A stretch of DNA of 64,000 nt from Ascaphus truei (GCA_036426205.1 WSYH01002438.1:22855-86854); one strand, 5' to 3'; shown: positions 35,220 through 47,640, numbered from the stretch's first letter. The notes: generated by a model not told the origin, from the letters alone. Numbers and translations are program-made.

Positions 35220-35935
35220 TAATAAAAGTAGGGGAGAGAGCGCGGGGGTGCCTTCGTGCCCGGAGTGCGTGCGCCCCCCCGGGGGGGTACTCCCTCGATG
35301 GGCGCGCGCGCGGTTTTGCTTCGTCGGCTTGCGTGCGCGCCCCCCGGAGGGGTCCCTCCCGGCGTGGGCGCGCGCTGGCGCGCCCATGGGGGCGCGTGCT
35401 CGCTGTGCCGGCCCCGCTGGGGGTGTCGCTGGGGCCGCGGCCCCGCTCGGGCGGGGGAGCGATGGCTGGAGAGCTTGAGCGCGCTGGGAGGGCGCGCGAG
35501 AGATCTTGGGGAGAGTGAGAGAGCGCGAGCAGATATAGGGAGTGCGCCGACGTCGTGTGTGGACGGCCGTTGAAGATATATGGGGGAGACCCTCCATAGG
35601 GGGTCGGCGGCGATCTCTGCGTGAGTCGAGCCGCGCGGGCGTTGGCCTGCGTGCCGGCTGCAGTGCGATAAAACGCGGGGTCGTCCCCACGGCGTGGGCG
35701 CGGCGCTGGCGCGGCCGGGGGGCGCTGGGGCGCGGCCCCGCTCAGCCGGGGGCGCACCTTGGGGCGCGCCACTCTGGGCCCGGCCGCGCTGGGCGCGCGC
35801 GATTGTGCTCGGGGCGGTGGTGATGAGATCGTCCCGGGACGCGTCAGCGATCGGGGCAAGTCGAGACCGAGTGGATGGCGCGATGCGCGTTGCGCCCTCC
35901 ATTGGGCTAGTCCGCGCTGGCAATAGGAGAGCTGG
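35220..35935. other. CpG-dense GC-rich block inside the GA array
   Basis: About 0.7 kb with very high GC and CpG. Words such as 'gggcgcgcgctggcgc', 'ccgcggccccgctcggg' and 'gcgcggccccgctcagcc' repeat about 300 bp apart, so it appears partly duplicated. It could be a CpG island or a GC-rich repeat; no promoter element or exon is clear. Confidence 0.55.
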
Positions 35936-36390
35936 GCGACCGGCCGAGATCGGGGAGAAGAGATGGGAAAGGAAGAGATGGGGAGAGGCATATAGGGTGT
36001 GAGATTAGAGCTGGGAGATGGATATCATCCAGGGAGTGAGAGCTAAGGGGAATAGGGAGAACTCGTGGATGGAGTAGTATTGGGGATAGCACTAAAGGGG
36101 GAGAGGCCAGATGGGAAGAGGGAGAGATGGAAAAAGGGAGAGATGGAGAGGAAAGATAGGGAGAGGAGGTATGTGGGCGGGAGAGATGGGATGAGCGAGA
36201 TGGTCTACGTAAGCAGATTGCGGAGGGAATTGGGGGAAGAATTGGGGAGGGAGAGATGGGGGGAGGGTAATGGGAAGAAGATCTGGGTCGGGGGGGGATG
36301 GAGGCGGAAGAACATGAGATAGGCTACATGGGGGAGAGTAAGAGATAGGGGAGAGGAGCGATGGGGGATAGCAAGGGGGGATACGATGGA
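35936..36390. repeat. GA-rich minisatellite, right part
   Basis: Same 'gagatgggaagagggagag' style as the left part. Confidence 0.85.
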
Positions 36391-37089
36391 GAAGTGTGAC
36401 AGGGTGGTCCTCGGATATACAAACGTTCCTACCTGGTGAAACCTCGATTCCTTCATGTTTACAAAAATCAATATCTATAAGTTATTTCTATTAAAAAAGT
36501 TATGGTGAGTAAAAGAACGCAAAACCCTCCACCTTACATGTTAAATACCAATATCACTTTGAACACTTCGCATGTCTCCAGACAGGTTTTTTTCTGGCAA
36601 CCCTACTTTCCCATTCATCTCTTACAACACGTGCTTCGACTGCAGCCAGGGAATTCGGGTAAGGAGATGCAAATGGGCGCATGCACTCTTAACTTAGTCC
36701 TCCCCATTTAGTATACTCCGGACATCCATGATGTGCTTAAGTCACCTAACTTGTAGCGCCTTTAGCGCACTCATTCCCCTTATTTAACATGTAATAACAT
36801 GCCAAAGGAGGACAGACAGGGGGTTATTTATTTTCCTCTTCCCTCCGGCTGCAAATAATCACAACAGTTTATTAGAGGCAAAAATGCATGGGTTATGGGC
36901 TCTTTAGTAGCTTCCAGCTTTCGATTGGGGTAAAACCCAGATTGTACACTACTTTATCATACATTTGTTCCCATTGATGGGTATTTTCTTACGGATAAAG
37001 TCAGTGCAGTACCACTATTTTGCACCACCTGTACAAATGGGGGGTAGAGGTTACTGAATTCCAAACACTATACATACAACTAAGGACAA
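36391..37089. other. Unassigned sequence, possibly unpolished
   Basis: Near 36405 'cagggtggtcctcggatata' resembles the pogo-type MITE terminus of 15778 with extra bases. Near 36640-36690 there are words of the octamer family in damaged form ('tgcagccagggaattcggg', 'gagatgcaaat'). Confidence 0.35.
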
Positions 37090-37262
37090 CCGGTCCACAC
37101 AGATTCATAAGATACTAAGGGCCCTGTCCCAGAACATCTTACAATCTAGAGGGAATAAGGATCAAAAGTTAAAGTGGTGCCGCTCATTGTGGGATCGGAG
37201 TCTCCATCAGGCAGGGCTGAGTATGGGTCCAGCTGGTCCTATTAGATTTGGGAGGGTGCATA
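37090..37262 (-). repeat. Dispersed repeat
   Basis: 'ctaagggccctgtcccagaa', 'catcttacaatctagaggg', 'ccgctcattgtgggatcgg' match 12960-13070 with many small indels. Confidence 0.55.
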
Positions 37263-37367
37263 TTATGGGGGTGTTAGAACGCGGGGAAATTGGTGCACTT
37301 AAATTGCTAACAGCACGTGCGGCTACAACATTACCCTGTGCTAAGGATTAAAACCAACGAGCGTTTG

Positions 37368-37445
37368 GTATATATTAGCTTGGCTGATTCCAGTACGGTC
37401 CGTTATTGATTTGGTAACTGCAGTTCAGCCACTGAGCTACCGACT
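37368..37445 (-). mobile_element. tRNA-derived SINE head, possible
   Basis: On the minus strand 'ggtagctcagtggctgaact' is a good box A. A damaged box B ('tactggaatcagcc') follows about 35 bases later. Too decayed to be a functional tRNA. Confidence 0.4.
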
Positions 37446-38449
37446 ACAGCATATCTGCACCTTCGTACCAGGACCAACAGACCATGCGCAATATTGAGTC
37501 CTCGCCCTTTGGTCACAACAGCCCTCTCACTGAGCTCAATATATCTCACATTGTGTTCCGACGCGCATGAAACCTTGTTTTTGTTTCATCAGCTTTTAAT
37601 ACTATACAGATGAACGGCGGTTGCAAAGCGAATGCGATAAACTTGTCCCACAACATGCGCAAATAAAAGAGTTACCTTAAGAGCGTCTTCAAATCATCTA
37701 ATCATCATTATTATCAGACATGTGACAGTGGCAGAGATTTAGATCATGAGCCCAGATTGGTGCCCCCTAAAGTAATATTCTCTGGTCTAGGGCAATCTTA
37801 GGATTTCAGTAATGTGCCACTTAGGAGATTGTGCTCTTTAAGATCATAAAATCCTCAACTGCGATTTGAAAAAGGGGATTTAAAATTGGGCCTATTGTGG
37901 ACCACAACCACCAGCGCCTCGTGAAATCAAAAGTAACCAAGTTCCACATGAAACAGAGCGATCACATTATAATCCGTTAACATCTCTCCAAAGGGAAGCT
38001 TATTTTTTTCCTACTCATCCCAGCGTTAAACAGTGACCTACTTTTGACCGAAACACTTGAAATAGTTGATACATTATACATGGATGCCCTACTTCAATAA
38101 TTGGCTGCGCGGCTGCACCGACCCTCCTCCCCCCTGTGGTCATGCTCCCATCGCTCAACAATACTTAACCCCCAATACCCACCCTCCCCTCAACTACTTC
38201 AAACTCCCAGCACCATCCCCCCAACCCTCTGTGCTTGGCCAGATAAAGCTTTCGGAAAGCCTGCTTCTTGCACTGACTTTTTGACACAACATTTTTTACA
38301 AATATAGATTTATCCTAACACATCTGTTCCTGTATTTTGTTCCTTATAATCTGTTGGTTTTTGTGCTGAGGGGACATGACAGCTCCCGGAGGAACTGACT
38401 CTGATAACAAGACCTTTACTCTCCCTTAGCCTCTTTGCACCGAACATAT
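37446..38449. other. Unassigned sequence
   Basis: No supported gene or repeat. Short ORFs near 38066-38307 overlap on the same strand and have no domain. Confidence 0.45.
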
Positions 38450-39060
38450 TGTATGTTTATTATGATGACTTTATGTATAACGCCATTAATGTACTCACGC
38501 TTTACAAAACCACGCATTACTACACGTGACCAATCATGTAATAACATAAAGAATAACATAGCATGGAATAGTGCTTCTAAATACAGTAACATTTGGAATA
38601 GGATCCCCTGCTCCGACGAGCTTACAATCATTTGGTAGGTAGGAAAGAACGTACATATACAGTGAGGGCATCTCGGGTAAGTTCATCTGCACGTTGCCAA
38701 GCTTTTATCTTTCAGGTGTATAGTAATCAGCATGCAGCTACTCATACGCCTCTATTAGCAAGTGTGTCCTTTAATTGGTGTCTTCAAGGAGGATGAAGGG
38801 TGCTATCGTGTACTGAGGGGAAGGGCATTCCATAAGTGGTGGCGTCGGTGAGAAAGGTTTAAGGCGGATAGGGGCGTTAGATACAAAGGGGGGAGAGAAA
38901 CATCCTGAGCAGAACGCAGACGGTCGGATGGTGCATAGGAGAAATTAAGGGCGAGATGTAAGTAGGCAGAGATTAACGCTAAAGTGAGGAGAATAAGGAG
39001 TTGGAATGCGGGATTTTGATAGGAGCCAGGAGAGGATTTTCAGGAGGGGAGACGCGGAGA
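38450..39060 (-). repeat. Dispersed repeat, long copy with many indels
   Basis: Collinear with 18850-19225: 'acgccattaatgtactcacg', 'tggaatagtgcttctaaata', 'gacgagcttacaatcatttg', 'ggtaagttcatctgcacg'. Single-base losses compared with that copy suggest lower sequence accuracy here. Confidence 0.65.
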
Positions 39061-39683
39061 CAGTTCTCGGAACACTACGGAACACTGACTGTATGCGCAA
39101 ATTCCACTGCTGCGTACCCCCCCCCGCGCGCTATAACTTCGCACACTGTCACTGTCCTGTCCCGTGCTTTGCTCCATTCTTCTCAATGCTATAATGACCT
39201 AAGTTGTACGCTCTATTGCTATTTTTATATTTTGCATGATTTTCCGAAACAGTTCTCTCTCTTGCTAGGACTTATACTGGAGGAGAATAAGGTTTTCTGA
39301 AGACAAAAAAGAAGTCTGAGCAGTATGGTGTAGTTAATTGTCACTTTAGAACCCTCATTTGCACATAGTTGTATTTGCACAGTTCAGCACATATATTGCA
39401 CTTTAATAGCACTTTAATAGCGCACATATTTTGGCACAATTAACACGCTCCCCTCATCCCGTTCTGTAATATCCGGTTTTCCCGGTTTTCCACCGGTCTT
39501 CCGGTTTACCCGGAGACTCCGGGTTTCGGTGCACTTACCTAACTACCTCCGTGCTACAGGTTGCCATTATCAATCTCCGGTGTCGGGGGGTGCGGCGCGT
39601 CTCCTTATTTTCCTGCGATTCCCCCTCCACTGCATGAACCGGGCCAGTTGTCGCACCGAAGCAAACGTGACGTCATGACCTAT
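39061..39683. other. Unassigned sequence with a CCGG-rich patch
   Basis: Near 39470-39530 'ccggttttcccggttttcca' and 'ccggtttacccggagactcc' repeat short CCGG words. Similar 'ctccgggt' words recur near 45110 and 46965. Confidence 0.4.
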
Positions 39684-39719
39684 CGCGCCATTACCTTGCC
39701 ATGGCAAGGTAATGGCGCG
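39684..39719. repeat. 36-bp perfect palindrome
   Basis: The arms cgcgccattaccttgcca and its exact complement meet without a spacer. The centre ttgccatggcaa resembles the X-box half-site pair of RFX factors. Confidence 0.9.
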
Positions 39720-40439
39720 GCACACGACTTCCTGACGTCAGGGGGGGCGTAGAGCGCCTGTTTGGCCTGGCAATCGCTGTGTCAATAATGCGCCGCAGCC
39801 CATGCTCACTTGCAGGTGAGGGGGATTGTCAGCGGATTCCTGAGGCGCCGCCGCACCCAAGTAGTGATTTCTTAAAAAATGTATATTCTTGGGTTGGCAT
39901 TTAGTAGAATGTGGCCACCCTGTGGGGCCTGATGGGGCGGCTCTATCTCTCGTGCACTGAACGCTGGCAACTTGGATGCTGAGACTTCTTTCTCGCTTTG
40001 AGCCGATTACGACCATCGGGCCGCGATCTGCATGCTTCCAGTTATCTTTCCGTTCGGCTCAAGTTGCCGTAAAGCCAATGGCCTGCTTCCTCAGCTCGTT
40101 TTAAGCCTCAGACATACTGGCTATGACCCTCAGATTCCTCAGGGGTTCCGCCTCCCCTCTGTGCCTCATGTACTCTGCACCCTATAAAACCTTGTGTGGG
40201 GGACCCTCTTCTCGTGTGCCCGCTCAGGATCTGGAACTCGCTATAACAGCCAGAGCGCGCATGTGATATCTACTTTTGGGCCACTGTTCTCGGTATCTGT
40301 TTATTCCTTTTCTTTCCTTCTGGCTTTTCCTGTCTAACAGAAGAATTATATATCATGTTTGGTTCTTAACAAACTGGCTGTAGTACTTGAGGCAAAAGCA
40401 AGAAGCCTAGGCAAGTTGTGAAAATTCGGAGGCTGAGCT
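39720..40439. other. Unassigned sequence
   Basis: CpG-rich at first ('cctgacgtcagggg' near 39731), then featureless. Confidence 0.45.
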
Positions 40440-40760
40440 GTTAAGGAGGGGCCGAGGCCAACCTTTAAAAGTGAGGGAGAATTCTTAAGTGATACGGAGT
40501 TTTAATTTAAGCCAGAGAGGGATCTTTGCAGCGAGAGACACCACGAAACAGTTTTTTCTGTAGGAGAGAGTAAGTGATTCTGGCAGCAGCAGTAGGATAG
40601 AGTGTAGGATACTTAGAGCATTAAGCCGGACCGCAGGAGTTACAATAGTCGAGTGGCTAGAATGAGGGCCTGTTTTAGGGTTTAGAGCCAGTAGAGTGAC
40701 ACGAAGGCGAATCTTTTGTGATAAGTCTGTGTAACGTCCTTTAAGGCTCATGTATTCATT
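40440..40760 (-). repeat. Probable retroelement-derived repeat
   Basis: An 88-codon minus frame (40485-40751) gives no recognised domain. The style resembles the internal part of the dispersed family. Low confidence. Confidence 0.3.
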
Positions 40761-41144
40761 TTCTTGTTGTTTTCTTTTTGCAACTAACTTTGGCTATCGG
40801 GGCATAACCAAGTCGACTTTGTCTGAGTTGGCATTGTTTGTTGTTGGTGGGGTGGGCAGGCATTCATGTTCGCTGGCAAAGTTCTGTCAGGTTACTCTGT
40901 GAATACAAAACTACTAAAAAAACTCTCTACCACGCTTGATCCATGAGACTAATTGGGTGTGATCAACAATTGTGTGATTACAATGGATACATGCAGCCAA
41001 GGGGGCATAAACAATGGATTGTCAAATCCAATACCATACAAATACAAAACAAACATGTCCCCCCGGAGCAAAGTGTGGTGAATGATAAGTACAGTCCCAT
41101 ATCGAAAGACATTCCCTGTTTTTGGAAAATCGTCCTGGGTAGTA
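40761..41144. other. Unassigned sequence
   Basis: Nothing recognised; precedes the palindrome. Confidence 0.45.
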
Positions 41145-42195
41145 GAAGGATTCATAAACAATGTGAGGTAGATTTTCCTCTAGGGAGGCGTGTTCCCCTT
41201 ATGTTGTCTGCAATGAACAATAGAAACCCCCATTTGCGCCGTATACAGCCTCAATAATTAGCCCCACCTGAAAGGAAAATCCTACAGTACTTGCAGATAT
41301 TTTCTAATTTCCCATCTCGGGGGAGAATCTGTTCTTTAGCGCCTCTTCCTCCCCTTGAGATCTCCACGGGCCCCCTCGTGTTCCAGGGTGGCTCGCTCAA
41401 CTCGGTCCGCGTCGTCCAGTACAGCATAACCCGCAACAACCGTGGTTGGAGAAATTGAAAAGACATCCTCGTGTACTCCGCAAATTTTTATTAACAAGTT
41501 CAAACGCGATGTACACTCACTTTTGCGAGGAGGGCAAACATGTGGGTCCGCTCAAAAGCGTCTTCAGCCTATGTCCACTCGATGGTGTGTGTTCAGGAGT
41601 TTCGAGAATGAACGTAGCGTCACGAACCGCTAAGAGGAGTAGCCTAGTCCAGTGCACGTTGTAAGCGTCACCCGCATTGCATCTCGTGGTGTGGGGAGAA
41701 TTCGGGCGCTGCGCCGTTACTCATTCGGTTGCCCTCGCGACGTGTGAACAAACACCCATCTAGTGGACATAGGCTGCACGCATTCTTGAGGCGGCATGTT
41801 TGCCCTCGCAAAATGTGAGTGTAACTCGCTTCTTTTACCATGTTAAATAAAATTTGGCGGAGTACACTAGGCTTTCTTTCAATTTCTCCACCACGGTTGT
41901 GTTGTGTATCTGCTACTGGACGACGCCGACCGAGTTGAAGAGAGCCACCTAGGAACCACAGGGGCCCCGTGGAGAGCAGAGGTTGCGGAAGAGAGCAAAG
42001 ACAGAATTCCTCCCCCGAATGAACAAGAAAATATCCTCAAGTAAATGTAGGGATTTCCTCTTCAAGGTTGGGCAGTTGAGTCTGTATACTGCGCATGTGG
42101 TTTTCTTTATCTGTCATGGCAGACAACAATAAGGGAACACGCCCAGTAGGAAAATCTACCTCACCTTGTTTGATCTGAATCCTCTCTACGACCAG
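41145..42195. repeat. Indel-divergent palindrome of about 0.5 kb arms
   Basis: The left arm (41145 to about 41650) and right arm (about 41690 to 42195) are reverse complements. Matching anchors: 'gtgaggtagattttcct' at about 41163 and its complement near 42150; 'gcctatgtccactcgatgg' near 41567 and its complement near 41760. The arms differ mainly by single-base insertions and losses. No gene is contained. Confidence 0.8.
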
Positions 42196-42336
42196 TGATA
42201 CTCAGGGTCAGAGTATAGTGTAGTCTCAGAGTATAACCTGACCGCACTATGCACTGACCCAGAGTATAACCAGACTGCACTATATCACTATCACCAAGTA
42301 TAATAAGACTGCACTATATCAACCCTGTATATAAGG
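42196..42336. repeat. Short minisatellite of about 40 bp
   Basis: 'agagtataacc.gac.gcact' recurs three to four times with drift. Confidence 0.6.
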
Positions 42337-42589
42337 AAATAATATATACACATGATTAGTGGAGAAACATTAACATGAAATCAAATTAAACACTGTAAAA
42401 TTAAAAAAGTTACCAAATCAATTAAAAAGCCAGAATACGGCAATAAAATAAATACATTAATTATTCCTAGATTCATGTTAAATTATTAAAGGAGCATTAG
42501 CAACATAGAATACATTTCCACAACATGCGAACAGCAATAACATCAATGTAGTATACAGTACATAAAGAGATACTAAACATGATTCTGGA
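42337..42589. other. Unassigned AT-rich sequence
   Basis: No feature seen. Confidence 0.5.
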
Positions 42590-43110
42590 GATGGGGGGAG
42601 GGAACATCATAGGTGTGGAATAGAGAGGCACCACTGTGGTAAGAGAAGGGGACACACATGGGGGAAGAGAAGGCCATGGTAATCGAAGGGGAAACCACCC
42701 TGGGGGAAGAGAAGGGACACATGGGGGGGGGGCTAGAAGGGAACATGGGGAGAGAGTGGTGACACACGTTGTGGCAGAGGGGACACACTGGTGAGAAGAC
42801 GGGGAACACATGGGGAGATAGTGGACCACATTGTGGGAAAGAGTAGGGACACACACCACTAGGAAACGTGGGCAATGCATTCATGATGGGGAAGAAAGGG
42901 ACACACGGTGTTATATATATAGTGAGTGGACACTATGGGGCCGAGAAGGGACACATGGGAAGATAGTTGGACCTCATGGTGGGAAAGAGAGGGACACACA
43001 CGAGGGGAAACATTGGACATGCAGTACCTGATTGAAAGAGTGGGACACCATTGGGACGTGGTTGGGCAACATGGGGAGACAGTAGAGGGGAAACATGGAG
43101 GATGCACTCG
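42590..43110. repeat. Minisatellite of 'gggacacacatggggg' units
   Basis: Units of roughly 24-30 bp built from 'gggacacacatgggggaaga', 'gatagtggaccacat' and 'gtgggaaagag' repeat for about 520 bp. Long minus frames (42497-42880, 42859-43197) are products of the array. Confidence 0.75.
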
Positions 43111-43187
43111 GGATAATTGGAGAGGCTGCGTAGCTGGGGCCCTGCGTAGCAAATGACCCGTGATGGTAGCGCTTGGCGTAGGTTCCA
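43111..43187. other. Unassigned spacer
   Basis: Short sequence between the minisatellite and the GC-rich block. Confidence 0.4.
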
Positions 43188-43600
43188 CCAGGGCCATCTT
43201 ACAATTTAAGGGCCCCCCCCGGCAAAGCGTTCACGGGGCCCTTCCTACACTGCGCGCCCAGCCCCCACCGCGCTCACTACAGCCGCCACGGCCCGGAAAG
43301 TGCTGTCCTGCTAAGCTGCGAGCGTTGTGACGCGCGTGAGCCGGCGGCGCGGAGCGAGCGAGCCTGTGCCGGGCGGGTGGATAGCGAGCGGAGGCCGGGG
43401 TTCCCCACTTTCCCGGGGAGCGGTGCGAGAGCGACAATGCCGCGGTGGGAAGCGGCGAGCCGGGGTTCACTTCCGGGCGGGAACGGCGCGCAGTGCCGGC
43501 CGGGGGAGGCGAGCGGCGCTGGGGTTCCCTTCCGGCGGGGGATAGGCAAGGCCGGGTGCCGGGCACACAGCGTGGGACGAGCGAGCCCTCCTAACTGAAC
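43188..43600. mobile_element. GC-rich block starting with a hAT-like end
   Basis: It starts 'ccagggccatcttaca', close to the hAT-type end cagggccgtcttaac of 27827. It is then CpG-dense with repeated 'gagcgagc' and 'ccggggttcccc' words to about 43600. The other terminus is not found. Confidence 0.4.
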
Positions 43601-43729
43601 AGATCTTACATTTTCCGTTTAGGCATTGGTTTGGGGTAGGCGGCCCAGATGCCTTGTCAAAACTGACTAATGTTAAGTTTGTGACGCCCCCATAACATAT
43701 TATTGTTACAAATCACTCTCCCCGTAGCA
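43601..43729. other. Unassigned spacer
   Basis: No feature seen. Confidence 0.4.
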
Positions 43730-45095
43730 TATAAAATATCCCCCTACCACACCCATATATATCCCTATCACCTACCCCCCATAATATTATAGAAAATACA
43801 CCTACCACCCCCCATAGATACTTAAATATACCCCTACCACCAACCCCCATATATTAAATATAAACCCCACCCCCCCATATATTGATATTCATCCCCCCAC
43901 CGCCCCCATATAAATATATAATAAAATATCCTCGCCAGCCCACCCGCCGCCCATATATGTACAAATATCCCCCCACAACCCCAATTCATCTAATATCCCC
44001 CACCCCTCCTCAATACATTAATATATACCCCCACCACCCCCATATTAAATATATCCCATACTCCCCCAATATATGTAAAATAACCCCCCCCCACCACCTC
44101 CCCAATCCTATCATAGATCCCACCACCCTAAATTAATATCTACGCCCCCTCCCAAATACATATAAAATATAATAGACCCCCCCACCCCATATATATTATA
44201 TCCTCCTACCTCCCCAAATACATAAAAGATAACCCCCACCTCCATATATCTTCTATATCCCGCCCCACATCCCAAACAACAAATATACCCCCAAACCCCA
44301 TAGATTATATATACTTATCTCCTACCTCCCATAATATAATATTACCCCCACAGCCCCCATAAGATCATTATATATACTCCTCCCACACCCCCAGCATAAA
44401 TATATTAACCCAACGCCCCACGCCCCCATATATATGAAATCTACTCCACCTCCTCAATACATCTATTATAATATATACCCCCAGCCACCTCATATATTAT
44501 TATACCCCCCACCCCCCACTACATATAAAATATACCCCACACCCCATAGATATTATAGAACTCCTGCTACCCTCCTCCCCCTACATAATATATCCTACCC
44601 CACCCCACCCCCCCCCCCCCCCCAAACCCCAAGATATATGAGACTATACTCCTCCACCCACAATCATCAATATATACCCCCACACCCCCTATATATGAAA
44701 TTACTCTAAATACTCCTACCCCCCAATACATATAATATATACCCCCACCCACCCTCCATATCTATACCCCCCACCAACACCTCCCCAATAATATAATATA
44801 CCCCACAACAAACCGGACACCCCGTCCCACAGACCCAAACCCACCTATCCTTACTATAGTACCTCCTCACCTCCCCAATACTATATCTAACCGCCCACTG
44901 ACCCCATCTATATTTATATATACTCCTAACCACCCCCATACATATAATATATTACCCCCCACCCCCCTATATATGAAATATAATAACTTCCTACCTCCCA
45001 TACATTAAAATATACCCCCACCCCCCCCCATATATATGAATATTTCCGACGCACCCAATACATATAATATACCCCCCACCACCCGGGGTTCCACC
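43730..45095. repeat. 60-bp satellite, noisy block 1
   Basis: Alternating CCCCCACC-type C runs and ATATATTATATATA-type stretches, with 'ccccaatacatataatatat' as the recurrent word. The period is near 60 but drifts by 1-4 bases from unit to unit. The other strand is G-run rich, which makes misleading glycine-rich ORFs. Confidence 0.85.
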
Positions 45096-45434
45096 TCTCT
45101 CGGGTTCCCCGAGGGACTCCGGTTTGGCACCCCTTCTCCGCTCCGGGTTTGTCCCCTGACATCTCCGGGTGGGCGGGTTGTTGCCGACAGGGCACACAGT
45201 AAGTGATTTCGCATGCTACATCACGCACAGATCCTCTGCATTTCGCACGGGACTTGTCTGTGTGCCCTTCACTGCCTACTACTCCGGGTCACAGCCCTAT
45301 GCGCTACTGCACAGTCACAGTAGGGATCATGGATTTGTGTTTTTTATCTAACAAATCGATGGGGCACATAGCAACCACAGAAACATTCCTTAGAACCCCT
45401 GCTTAGAGAACACCCACCCCCTGTAATCTTATTC
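45096..45434. other. Unassigned sequence
   Basis: Contains 'ccgagggactccggtttgg' and 'catctccgggtgggcggg', of the same style as 39500 and 46965. No gene seen. Confidence 0.4.
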
Positions 45435-46490
45435 TCCTCTCTCCCTTCCCCTCCCCCCCCCTCCCCCCTCTCCCTCCCCTCTCCCTCCCTCTCCTGCACG
45501 CCTCCCACCCTCCTCCCCTTCTCCCCCCTCTCCCTTCCTCTCCCCCTCCCTCTCCCTTCTCCCCCCTCTCCCACCTCTCTCCCCCCCTCTCCCGCCCGCC
45601 CTCTCCCCCCCCCACTCCCTTCTCCCCCTCTCCTTCTCCTCCCTCCCCCTTCTCTCCCCCCTCTCTCTCTTCTCATCCCCCCCCTCTTCTCCCCTCTCTC
45701 TCCTCTCTTCTCCCCCCTCTCTCTGTTCCCGCCCCCTCGCTCTCTTCTCCTCCCCCTCTCTCTTCTCCCCCCCTCTCTCTTTTCTCCCCCCCCCCCATCG
45801 CTCTCTCTCCTCCCCCTCTCTCGTCTTCTCTCTCCCCCCTCTCCTCTCTCTTCTCCCCCCTCCCTCTCCTCTCCCCCGCTCTCTCTCTTCTCCCCCTCTC
45901 TCTCTCCCTCCTCCTCCCTCCTCCCCCCTCTCGCTCCTTCTTCTCCTTCTATCCCCCCTCTCTCTCTTCTCTCTCTCTCCCCCCCCTCTCTCTCTCTTCT
46001 TCTCCCCTCTCTCTCTCTTCTCCCCCCTCTCTCTCTTCTCCTCTCCCCCCCCTCTCTCTCTTCTCCTCCCCCCTCCTCTCTCTCTCCTCCCCCTCTCTCT
46101 CTCTCCTCCCCCTCTCTCTCTCCTCCCCCTCTCTCTTCTCCTCCCCCCTCTCTCTCTTCTCCCCTCCTCTCTCTCTCTCCCCCCTCTCTCTCTCTTCCCC
46201 CCGTCTCTCTCTTCTCCCCCTCTCTCTCTCATCCGCCTCCTCCCCCCGCTCCCTCTCTCTCTCTCTCCCCCCTCCGGGGCGGGTCTTGGGTTGTCGTTCG
46301 TGGGGGTCTGTCTGTCCCGGGGCTCCCCCTCCTTCTTCTCCCCTCTCTCCTCCTCTCCTCTTCTCTCCCCCTCTCTCCTCTCTTTCCCCCCTCTCTCTAC
46401 TTCTCCCACTCTCTCTCCTCTTCTGTCGCCTCCCCTCTCTCTCTTCTCCCCCCCCCAATCTCTCTCTCTTCTCCCCCTCTCTCTCACAGT
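45435..46490. repeat. 1-kb CT-rich tract
   Basis: Nearly pure pyrimidine, built of 'ctctctctcttctccccc' words, with one interruption near 46275-46325. The 364-codon minus ORF (45429-46523) is Arg/Glu/Gly repeats only and is not a gene. Confidence 0.9.
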
Positions 46491-46989
46491 TAAGTGCTTC
46501 AGTTCTCCCTTTTGATAGCACATGAGGTAACCTTGTCTTTGTTAAATTAATAATAAGTAAAGTTAACTGGAGGTAAACATTGTAATAAATTAATATTGAT
46601 CAGTGAGACTTCTGTTTGAACAATTGTCATCACGCTTAGTTATTAAATAATAGAAATGATTAAGGTATATAATTCCATATACATTAACGCAGCAATAGTG
46701 CCCGCAACAGCGTCTCCCCTCCCGCCATCTCCCCCCCTGCACTACTCTCATATGGCTCCGTGGCGTCAAATGGCGCTGCGCTTGACCATGCCAACGGGAA
46801 CGTACAGTGACGTAACAGCATCACTGATGCTCGTTGCCATGAAATGAACCCACATGTGTCACGACGTCATGCGGTGCCACGTTGTCATGGCGACTTGACG
46901 CCGGTGACGGTCATAGCATCCCGTTGCATGGCAACACAGTGTTATGTTTAAAAAAAAAAGTCTCCGGGTGATCCGTCAGCGTAAGGTGG
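46491..46989. other. AT-rich then CpG-rich DNA with X-box-like words
   Basis: 46700-46960 is CpG-rich with 'ctcgttgccatgaaat', 'cgttgtcatggcga' and 'ccgttgcatggcaaca', all close to the RFX X-box consensus GTTNCC...GGYAAC. No exon is visible. Confidence 0.45.
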
Positions 46990-47640
46990 CAACCCTGCCC
47001 ACCCCATATATATTAGATTTACCGCTCCACCTCCCCATACATATAATATAACCCCACCCCCATATAGTTATATATACCCCCCAACTCCCCCAATACATAT
47101 AAAATCCACCCCCCACCACCTCCATATATATTAATATACTCCTACCTCCCCCAATACATTAATATAACCCCACACCCCCATCTATATTATATATACCCCC
47201 ACCCAGTCCCCAATACCTATAAAATCACCCCACACCCCCTATATCTTAATATATCCTCCTACCTCCCCAATACATTATAATATATCCCCCCCACACCCCC
47301 ATATAATTATAGATACTCTACCCCAATACTAATATATACCCCCACACCCCCCCATATATCTGGAAATATTACTTCACCTCCTCAATACAATATAATATAC
47401 TACCAGAATAATACCACCACCCCCAACCCGCCACCACTCCATATATATTATCTACACCCCCCAACCATCCCCAATACATTAAATTACCCCCACACCCCAC
47501 TCCTATCTTTCTATATCCTCCTCCTCCTCCCAATACAGTATCCTATATACCCCCACACCCCCCTACATATTATTATTCCTCCTCCCCCCCCATCCTATCA
47601 TCACCCCCACAAACCCCCATCTATCCGAAAACTCCTCCTC
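46990..47640. repeat. 60-bp satellite, noisy block 2
   Basis: Same unit as 47901-48078 with frequent 1-3 bp length changes. Confidence 0.85.

Noticed and set aside
34098..35690. 530-codon minus-strand ORF
   Set aside because: It runs through GA minisatellite and CpG-rich repeats and gives Ser/Pro/Leu and Arg/Ala low-complexity sequence without any domain. Several other frames are open in the same place.
37368..37445. Functional tRNA gene
   Set aside because: Only box A is good; box B and the cloverleaf stems are lost, so a SINE head is more likely.
45429..46523. 364-codon minus-strand ORF
   Set aside because: Pure Arg/Glu/Gly repeat from a CT tract; composition alone explains the lack of stops.
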